Shown: positions 57,858-64,000 of the stretch, one piece after another | How the letters are laid out: the number at the start of each line of letters is the position of its first letter | Numbering within the stretch: the first letter of the stretch is position 1 | DNA from: Pseudomonas sp. IPO3778 | Lineage (GTDB): Bacteria; Pseudomonadota; Gammaproteobacteria; Pseudomonadales; Pseudomonadaceae | Assembly (NCBI RefSeq): GCF_013386825.1 | Contig: NZ_JACARC010000027.1 | Location: 1 to 64,000, forward strand | Length of the DNA stretch: 64,000 bases | Reading direction: 5' to 3' | Translations under genes and position numbers: made by a program | The notes under the pieces: model-generated | What the model was told of the DNA's origin: nothing | Database searches by the model: none | What the model saw: only the letters and a program-made list of their open reading frames with translations

Positions 57858-60610
57858 AGCCATTGACCCTGCGGGCCACCCAACGCCTGCAATTTCACAA
57901 GGGTTTTACCCTCGACGATGCCGTGCCGCTGGTGCCGTACTTCGCCGAACTGGGCATCAGCCACCTCTACGCCTCGCCGCTGCTGAGCGCCCGCGCCGGC
58001 TCGATGCACGGCTATGACGTGGTCGACCCCACCACCGTCAATCCAGAACTGGGCGGCGAACCGGCGCTGCGCCGGCTGGTCGCCGCGCTGCGCGAACACC
58101 AGATGGGCCTGATCCTCGATATCGTGTCCAACCATATGGCCGTTGGCGGTGCCGATAACCCGTGGTGGCTGGACCTGCTGGAATGGGGCCGGCTGAGTCC
58201 CTACAGCGAATTCTTCGACATTCAATGGCACTCCCCAGACCCGCTGCTCAAGGGCCAACTGTTGATGCCGTTCCTCGGCAGCGACTACGGCGAAGCCCTG
58301 CAATCCGGCGCCCTGCCCCTGCGCTTCGACCCAGGGCACGGCAGCTTTTTTGTGGAGCATTACGAACACCGCTTTCCGATCTGCCCACGGGAATACGGCG
58401 AACTGGTGCCCATCAAGGCATTGGCCGATCGCTTCAGCAGCCTGGCCTATCAGCCGGACGCCTACCCCCAGGCCGCCGCCCTGAAACAGGAACTGATCGA
58501 AGCGGCCCGCGATCCCGAAACCCTCAAGGCCATCGAAGACAACATTGACCTCTACGACGCACGCCAGCCCGACGGTTTTGCCCGCCTGCACCACCTGCTG
58601 GAACAACAGAGCTACCGCCTGGCCAGTTGGCGCACGGCGGCGGACGATATCAACTGGCGGCGCTTCTTCGACGTCAACGAGCTGGGCGGCCTGCGGGTAG
58701 AGCGCAGCGCGGTGTTCGAAGCGACCCACGGCAAGATCTTCCAGTTGATCGGCGAAGGCCTGATCGACGGCCTGCGCATCGACCATATCGACGGTCTCGC
58801 CGACCCGCGCGGGTACTGCCGCAAGCTGCGGCGCCGCGTCGACTCACTGGCGGGCGGGCGGCACCTGCCGATCTTCGTCGAGAAGATCCTCGGCGAAGGC
58901 GAAACCCTGCGCGAAGACTGGTGCGTGGACGGCACCACCGGCTACGAATTCATGAACCAGCTGTCGTTGCTGCAACACGACCCCAAAGGCTTCGAACCCC
59001 TGGCTGACTTATGGACTCGCCACACCGAACGCCCGTCTGCGTTTATCGAAGAAGCATGGCTGGCCCGCCAGCAGATCCTCAACGGTTCCCTGGCCGGCGA
59101 CTTTGAAAGCGTGGCCCAGGCCCTGCTGCAAGTGGCCCGGGACGATGTGATGAGCCGCGACCTGACCCTGGGTGCGATTCGCCGGGCCTTGCAGGAACTG
59201 ATCGTGCACTTCCCGGTGTACCGCACCTACATCAGCGCCCGGGGCCGCAGCGAACGGGATGACGTGTTTTTCCTGCAAGCCCTGGCCGGTGCCCGCAGCA
59301 CCTTGAGCGAAGCCGACTGGCCGGTGCTCGACTGCCTGGAAAAATGGCTCGGTGGCCAGCCCTGGCGCGACCGCCCGCTGGGCCGCGAACGCAAGATGCT
59401 CAAGCACGCCTGCGTGCGTTTCCAGCAACTCACGTCTCCGGCGGCGGCCAAGGCCGTGGAAGACACCGCGTTCTATCGCTCGGGGGTGTTGCTGTCGCGC
59501 AATGACGTGGGCTTCAGCACCGAGCAATTCAGCGCGCCGCTGGACGACTTCCACGCCGCCAACCAACAGCGCCTGCAGACCTTTCCCGATAACCTGTTGG
59601 CCACCGCCACCCACGACCACAAGCGCGGCGAAGACACCCGCGCGCGCCTGGCGGTGCTCAGCGAATGCGCCGACTGGTACGCCGAACAGGTGGAGCAATG
59701 GCGCACCCTGGCCGCCCGCCTGCGCAGCGATGCCCATACGCCCTCGGCCGGTGACGAACTGATCCTCTATCAGGTACTGCTGGGCAGTTGGCCCCTGGAC
59801 CTGCACCGCGACGATGCCGAGGGCCTGGCGGACTATCACCAGCGCCTCTGGCAGTGGCAACAGAAAGCCCTGCGCGAAGCCAAGTTGCAAAGCAGTTGGA
59901 GCGCGCCCAACGAGCTGTATGAACAGGGTGTCGAAGCCTTCCTGTCACGGCTGCTGCTGGAGGACTCCGGCAAGGCCCTGCGCGACGCCATCGGCGAAGC
60001 CGCCCAGGCCATCGCCCCGGCGGGCGCGGTCAACGGGCTGGCGCAATCCTTGCTTCGGCTCACCGTGCCGGGCGTGCCGGATTTATATCAGGGCGATGAG
60101 TTCTGGGACTTCACGCTTGTGGACCCTGATAACCGCCGGCCGGTGGACTTTCACGCGCGAGAACAGGGGCTGCACACGCCGCCGGACATCGGCGAGCTGA
60201 TGTTCAACTGGCATGACGGGCGCCTCAAGCAGGCACTGATCGGCCAGGTCCTGGCGCTGCGCAAGGCGTATCCGCAGCTGTTTCGCCAGGGCACTTACGA
60301 CCCCCTGGAAGTGGTGGGCGAGCAGGCCGAACGGGTGGTTGCCTTCTACCGGGAATACCAGGGCAAACAGTTGCTGGTGGTGGTGCCGCGCTGGCCTCAC
60401 GGGCTGCTTGAAAACGGTGTGTACCCGCTGATCAACGCGCAGATTTGGGGCGATACCCGGGTCCGGTTACCGTTCGCCGCTCCAACCCGAAATTGGAAGG
60501 GACTTTTCCGAACAGGCGCAGTCACACCCAACAAGGAGCTCATGATCAGCGCTGCCCTGGGGGACTTCCCGGTCAATGTCTTTATCAATCCTGATGATCA
60601 AGAAAGCTGA
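57854..60610 (+). CDS. treY: Malto-oligosyltrehalose synthase
   Basis: 918 residues. GH13_26 hallmarks: LRATQRLQFHKGFTLDDAVP at the N-terminus, SHLYASPLLSARAGSMHGYD, ILDIVSNHMAVGG, LIDGLRIDHIDGLADPRGY, IFVEKILGEGETLREDW and the late TATHDHKRGEDTRARL. It isomerises the terminal alpha-1,4 bond of maltodextrin to alpha-1,1, giving maltooligosyl-trehalose, the TreZ substrate. Coupled to malQ by a 4-base overlap. Confidence 0.96.
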   Translation: MKPLTLRATQRLQFHKGFTLDDAVPLVPYFAELGISHLYASPLLSARAGSMHGYDVVDPTTVNPELGGEPALRRLVAALREHQMGLILDIVSNHMAVGGADNPWWLDLLEWGRLSPYSEFFDIQWHSPDPLLKGQLLMPFLGSDYGEALQSGALPLRFDPGHGSFFVEHYEHRFPICPREYGELVPIKALADRFSSLAYQPDAYPQAAALKQELIEAARDPETLKAIEDNIDLYDARQPDGFARLHHLLEQQSYRLASWRTAADDINWRRFFDVNELGGLRVERSAVFEATHGKIFQLIGEGLIDGLRIDHIDGLADPRGYCRKLRRRVDSLAGGRHLPIFVEKILGEGETLREDWCVDGTTGYEFMNQLSLLQHDPKGFEPLADLWTRHTERPSAFIEEAWLARQQILNGSLAGDFESVAQALLQVARDDVMSRDLTLGAIRRALQELIVHFPVYRTYISARGRSERDDVFFLQALAGARSTLSEADWPVLDCLEKWLGGQPWRDRPLGRERKMLKHACVRFQQLTSPAAAKAVEDTAFYRSGVLLSRNDVGFSTEQFSAPLDDFHAANQQRLQTFPDNLLATATHDHKRGEDTRARLAVLSECADWYAEQVEQWRTLAARLRSDAHTPSAGDELILYQVLLGSWPLDLHRDDAEGLADYHQRLWQWQQKALREAKLQSSWSAPNELYEQGVEAFLSRLLLEDSGKALRDAIGEAAQAIAPAGAVNGLAQSLLRLTVPGVPDLYQGDEFWDFTLVDPDNRRPVDFHAREQGLHTPPDIGELMFNWHDGRLKQALIGQVLALRKAYPQLFRQGTYDPLEVVGEQAERVVAFYREYQGKQLLVVVPRWPHGLLENGVYPLINAQIWGDTRVRLPFAAPTRNWKGLFRTGAVTPNKELMISAALGDFPVNVFINPDDQES

Positions 60611-60633
60611 AATTTTCTGTGAGGAGCATTGCG

Positions 60634-60882
60634 ATGAGTACTGAAGACAAACGCATACGCGAGTTGGCGCATCAGATCTGGGAGTCTGAAGGTAAACCCC
60701 ACGGCGAAGATGCGCGACACTGGGAGATGGCGCGCAAACTGGCGGAAGCCGAAGCGCTGACGCCATCCAAGCCAAAGGCTGCCGCCAAGCCCAAAGCCGC
60801 GCCGAAACCCAAGGCCGCAGCAGCGCCGGCCAAGCCTGTTGCCGACAAAAAACCCAAGGCGCCGCGCAAGCCCGCCAGCTGA
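60634..60882 (+). CDS. DUF2934 protein with Lys/Ala/Pro tail
   Basis: 82 residues from ATG 60634 behind GAGGAG. Residues 1-42 are DUF2934 (RIRELAHQIWESEGKPHGED, HWEMARKLAEAEAL). The tail is a repetitive Lys-Pro-Ala stretch (PKAAAKPKAAPKPKAAAAPA) like histone-H1-type tails. Conserved in this position in pseudomonads, function not known. Confidence 0.9.
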   Translation: MSTEDKRIRELAHQIWESEGKPHGEDARHWEMARKLAEAEALTPSKPKAAAKPKAAPKPKAAAAPAKPVADKKPKAPRKPAS

Positions 60883-60894
60883 CAAAGGCCCCTT

Positions 60895-60982
60895 GTGGGA
60901 GCGGGCTTGCCCGCGATGGCGGCGGCACATTCAGCATCGATGTCGCCAGCTACTCCGCCATCGCAGGCAAGCCAGCTCCCAC
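60895..60982. repeat. REPIN between DUF2934 gene and glgX
   Basis: Arms 60895-60922 and 60955-60982 are 28-base inverted copies with two mismatched positions, of the GTGGGAGCGGGCTTGCCCGC REP type, a different sequence group from the repeats at 51.9 kb. It probably ends the upstream transcript or limits read-through into glgX. Confidence 0.88.
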
Positions 60983-61074
60983 AGGGGAAACCGCATCCAA
61001 TTCAAGATTTTCATCTGGCTTCACGCCGGCAAGGCCTCGTTCGGCCCGGAAAAACCTTTTGCAGGAGCACCTCA

Positions 61075-63234
61075 ATGAGCAAACCCAACAAGCCCAACTC
61101 GACGCCGGAAAACGAGCCGTCGCGGATTCGTGAAGGTTTGCCCTTCCCCCTCGGCGCGACCTGGGATGGTCTGGGGGTCAACTTTGCGCTGTTCTCGGCC
61201 AACGCCATCAAAGTCGAGCTGTGCATTTTCGACGACAGCGGCGAAGTCGAACTGGAACGCATCGAACTGCCGGAATACACCGACGAGACCTTCCACGGCT
61301 ACCTGCCCGACGCCCACCCAGGGCTGATCTACGGCTATCGCGTGTACGGTCCCTATGACCCGGCCAACGGTCATCGCTTCAACCACCACAAACTGCTGAT
61401 CGACCCCTACGCCAAACAATTGGTGGGCGAACTCAAGTGGTCCGAGGCGTTGTTTGGCTACACCATCGGCCACCCCGACGCCGACCTCAGTTTCGACGAG
61501 CGCGACAGCGCGCCCTTCGTGCCCAAATGCAAAGTCATCGACCCGGCCCACACCTGGGGCAACGACCAGCCGGTGCGTACGCCGTGGGACCGCACGATCA
61601 TTTATGAAACCCACTTGCGCGGCATCACCATGCGCCACCCTTCGGTGCCTGAGGAAGTGCGCGGCACCTGCGCCGGGCTGATGGTCGACGACGTGCTCAA
61701 GCACATTCGCCAGTTGGGCGTGTCGTCGGTGGAACTGCTGCCGGTGCACGCCTTCGTCAACGACCAGCACCTGCTGCAAAAAGGCATGACCAACTACTGG
61801 GGCTACAACAGCATTGCCTTCTTTGCGCCGGACCCGCGCTACCTGGCCAGCGGCAAGATCGCCGAGTTCAAGGAGATGGTTGCGCACCTGCATGAAGCCA
61901 AGCTGGAAGTGATTCTGGACGTGGTCTACAACCACACCGCCGAAGGCAACGAGCAAGGCCCGACCCTGTCCATGCGCGGCATCGACAACGCGTCGTACTA
62001 CCGCCTGATGCCCGATGACAAGCGCTTCTACATCAACGACTCCGGCACCGGCAACACCCTGGACCTGAGCCACCCGTGCGTGCTGCAGATGGTCACCGAC
62101 TCGTTGCGCTACTGGGCCACCGAGATGCACGTCGACGGTTTTCGCTTCGACCTGGCCACCATTCTCGGCCGCTACCGCGACGGCTTTGACGAGCGCCACA
62201 GCTTCCTCGTGGCCTGCCGCCAGGACCCGGTGCTGCGCCAGGTGAAAATGATCGCCGAGCCCTGGGACTGCGGCCCCGGTGGTTATCAGGTGGGCGGTTT
62301 CCCGCCGGGCTGGGTGGAATGGAACGACCGCTTCCGCGACACCGTGCGCTCGTTCTGGAAAGGCGATGACGGCCAATTGGCCGACTTCGCCGGGCGCATG
62401 ACCGCCTCGGGCGAGATGTTCAACCAGCGTGGCCGTCGCCCCTACAGCTCGGTGAACTTCATCACCGCCCATGACGGTTTTACCCTGCACGACCTGGTGT
62501 CCTACAACGACAAGCACAACGAAGCCAACGACGAGAACAACCAGGACGGCAGCAATAACAACCTGTCGTGGAACCATGGCGTTGAAGGCCCCACCGACGA
62601 CCCGGAAATCAACGCGCTGCGCCTGCGCCAGATGCGCAATTTCTTCGCCACCCTGCTGCTGGCCCAAGGCACCCCCATGCTGGTGGCCGGTGACGAGTTC
62701 GCCCGCACCCAGCACGGCAACAACAACGCCTACTGCCAGGACAGCGAGATCGGCTGGATCAACTGGGACCTGGACGAAGACGGCAAGGCCCTGCTCAAGT
62801 TCGTCAAGCGCCTGATCAAGCTGCGCCTGGCGTACCCGATCCTGCGGCGCGGACGCTTCCTGGTGGGCGACTACAACGAAGACATCGGCGTCAAGGACGT
62901 CACCTGGCTGGCGCCCAGCGGTGATGAAATGACCACCGAGCAATGGCAAGACAGCCACGGGCGTTGCCTGGGCATGTTGATGGATGGCCGCGCCCAGGAA
63001 ACCGGGATTCGCCGCCCGGGGGCTGACGCCACGTTGTTGCTGGTGGTCAACGCCCACCACGACATGGTCAATTTCCGCCTGCCGCCGGTACCGGACGGTG
63101 GTTTCTGGACCTGCATGCTCGACACCAACCAGCCGTCGGTGCGAGGCCAGGAGCGTTTCGATTTCGATCATGAATACGCCGTCACCGGGCGTTCGCTGTT
63201 GCTGTTTGAATTGCAGCAAGAGGAAGAGGCGTGA
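61075..63234 (+). CDS. glgX: Glycogen debranching enzyme GlgX
   Basis: 719 residues from ATG 61075 behind CAGGAG; longer readings run through the REPIN. N-terminal CBM48 (LPFPLGATWDGLGVNFALFS), then GH13_11 motifs: VILDVVYNHTAEGNEQGPTL, VDGFRFDLATILGR with the nucleophile Asp, MIAEPWDCGPGGYQ with the Glu, and NFITAHDGFTLHDLV. It hydrolyses alpha-1,6 branches left by phosphorylase and feeds maltodextrins to MalQ and TreY. The REPIN separates it from the treY block, so it may have its own promoter. Confidence 0.96.
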   Translation: MSKPNKPNSTPENEPSRIREGLPFPLGATWDGLGVNFALFSANAIKVELCIFDDSGEVELERIELPEYTDETFHGYLPDAHPGLIYGYRVYGPYDPANGHRFNHHKLLIDPYAKQLVGELKWSEALFGYTIGHPDADLSFDERDSAPFVPKCKVIDPAHTWGNDQPVRTPWDRTIIYETHLRGITMRHPSVPEEVRGTCAGLMVDDVLKHIRQLGVSSVELLPVHAFVNDQHLLQKGMTNYWGYNSIAFFAPDPRYLASGKIAEFKEMVAHLHEAKLEVILDVVYNHTAEGNEQGPTLSMRGIDNASYYRLMPDDKRFYINDSGTGNTLDLSHPCVLQMVTDSLRYWATEMHVDGFRFDLATILGRYRDGFDERHSFLVACRQDPVLRQVKMIAEPWDCGPGGYQVGGFPPGWVEWNDRFRDTVRSFWKGDDGQLADFAGRMTASGEMFNQRGRRPYSSVNFITAHDGFTLHDLVSYNDKHNEANDENNQDGSNNNLSWNHGVEGPTDDPEINALRLRQMRNFFATLLLAQGTPMLVAGDEFARTQHGNNNAYCQDSEIGWINWDLDEDGKALLKFVKRLIKLRLAYPILRRGRFLVGDYNEDIGVKDVTWLAPSGDEMTTEQWQDSHGRCLGMLMDGRAQETGIRRPGADATLLLVVNAHHDMVNFRLPPVPDGGFWTCMLDTNQPSVRGQERFDFDHEYAVTGRSLLLFELQQEEEA

Positions 63235-63235
63235 A

Positions 63236-64000
63236 ATGGACTTGCACGATTTTCTGCACCATCACTTGGGTTACCCGGACACACCGGCCCTGGGCCGCGC
63301 GCTGGGCACCCTGGTAGAAAGTGGCCTGGATCAATTGCCCCGGCCGGGCAGCGGCCAGACCCTGCAACGGTTCAGTCGCCTGGCCCAGGTAGGCGGCCAT
63401 GACCTGGGGCTGTGCAAGTTGTTCGAGGGGCATACCGATGCCTTGGCAATCATCGCTGAACTGGACAGCCCGCTCCCGCCTGTTGGCAGCACCTGGGGGA
63501 TGTGGGCCGCCGAGCCGCCCACGGCCAGGGTGCGGGTGCGGCGCGACGGCCAGCGCCTGGTACTGGAAGGCCGCAAGGCCTGGTGTTCCGGTGCGGCGGT
63601 GGTCAGCCATGGTTTGCTGACGGCCTGGGACGACGAGGATCGCCAACAGTTGGTGGCGGTGCCAATGGAACAGCCGGGGGTGACCGTCACCGGTGACGGC
63701 TGGCAGGCAGTGGGGATGGCGGCCACGGGCAGTGTCGAGGTGTTGTTCGACCGTGCCACCGGGCTGGCGGTGGGCGGCCCCGGTGATTATCTGGAACGGG
63801 CCGGTTTCTGGCAGGGCGGGATCGGGATCGCGGCCTGCTGGTACGGCGCCGCACAGCGCCTGGCCGAAGCCCTGCGCGAGCACTGCGCCCGGAGCAAGGA
63901 GCCCCATGCGCTGGCCCATTTGGGCGCGGTCGACAGTGCCCTGCACAGCGCCGCCTGCGTACTGCGCAACAGCGCCGTACACATCGACCGCCAGCCCAAA
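63236..64000 (+). CDS. Acyl-CoA dehydrogenase-like protein, 3' end missing
   Basis: 255 visible codons from ATG 63236, two bases after the glgX stop with GAGG upstream, open to the window edge. The layout is that of a diverged acyl-CoA dehydrogenase: an N-terminal helical part with QRFSRLAQVGGHDLGLCKLF, a central beta domain (RVRVRRDGQRLVLEGRKAWC) and the start of the C-terminal bundle (GIGIAACWYGAAQRLAEALR). The catalytic residue would lie beyond the edge. It looks co-transcribed with glgX. Confidence 0.75.
   Translation, partial: MDLHDFLHHHLGYPDTPALGRALGTLVESGLDQLPRPGSGQTLQRFSRLAQVGGHDLGLCKLFEGHTDALAIIAELDSPLPPVGSTWGMWAAEPPTARVRVRRDGQRLVLEGRKAWCSGAAVVSHGLLTAWDDEDRQQLVAVPMEQPGVTVTGDGWQAVGMAATGSVEVLFDRATGLAVGGPGDYLERAGFWQGGIGIAACWYGAAQRLAEALREHCARSKEPHALAHLGAVDSALHSAACVLRNSAVHIDRQPK

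Noticed and set aside
61072-63219. 715-codon minus-strand ORF opposite glgX
   Set aside because: Antisense shadow of glgX with Val/His/Gln-biased composition.

Overview
The window looks like chromosome of a Pseudomonas of the fluorescens group. The evidence is a pvdQ pyoverdine-maturation acylase beside a PA2384-type regulator, the glgA-treZ-malQ-treY-DUF2934-glgX cluster in the order known from pseudomonads, DUF1654, REP/REPIN repeats of the type described in P. fluorescens, and high-GC coding throughout.

Positions 1 to about 16,200 are the integrase-proximal end of a lambda-like prophage (or its remnant) integrated at the 3' end of a tRNA-Leu(UAA) gene at 16205-16291. Read from the integrase inward, it is a mirror image of the lambda early region. 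It has int (14807-16039, minus) and an AlpA-type regulator. A long plus-strand early operon (4622-14810) starts at a PL-like promoter with two operators. An SOS-box-controlled DUF1654 gene occupies the 'rex' position, next to a CI-type S24 repressor (3185-3844). A PR-like promoter carries the same operator and drives a leftward operon with a Cro-like protein, small proteins, a lambda O-like initiator with an embedded iteron array, and a DnaB helicase cut by the window start. Accessory cargo lies antisense within the early operon at 6.2-10.9 kb: a lipoprotein, a two-Ig-domain protein, a HEPN-type protein and small ORFs, plus a YejK nucleoid protein on the sense strand. Some of these genes share duplicated leader sequences.

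Positions 16.5-31 kb are ordinary chromosome. They hold two LysE-type exporters, two 27-28-residue membrane microproteins, a secreted Cys-His-Asn (papain/calpain-like) protein, a membrane-anchored alpha/beta hydrolase, an undescribed three-gene coiled-coil operon including a DUF6384 protein (20811-24518), a GH6 glycosidase followed by an acetyltransferase and an SGNH hydrolase, a GlxA-type regulator divergent from an exported Asp-nucleophile hydrolase, and tRNA-Cys(GCA).

Positions 31-52 kb hold pvdQ and its iron-responsive neighbour, a 1,089-residue toxin-like protein with a ChaN/EreA-like C-terminus, a five-gene minus-strand operon (AhpD-like protein, acyl-CoA-dehydrogenase-like flavoprotein, NrtA/SsuABC-type transporter) under a divergent AraC regulator, a LysR/aldo-keto reductase pair, a chemoreceptor behind a textbook FliA promoter, DUF411, YqaA/DedA-type, hydrolase and D-2-hydroxyacid dehydrogenase genes. 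A REPIN plus a tandem half-REP array follows.

Positions 52.4-64 kb form the glycogen-to-trehalose cluster. GlgA makes alpha-1,4-glucan, GlgX debranches it, MalQ reshuffles maltodextrins, TreY converts the reducing end to a trehalosyl linkage and TreZ releases trehalose. An acyl-CoA dehydrogenase-like gene runs off the right edge.
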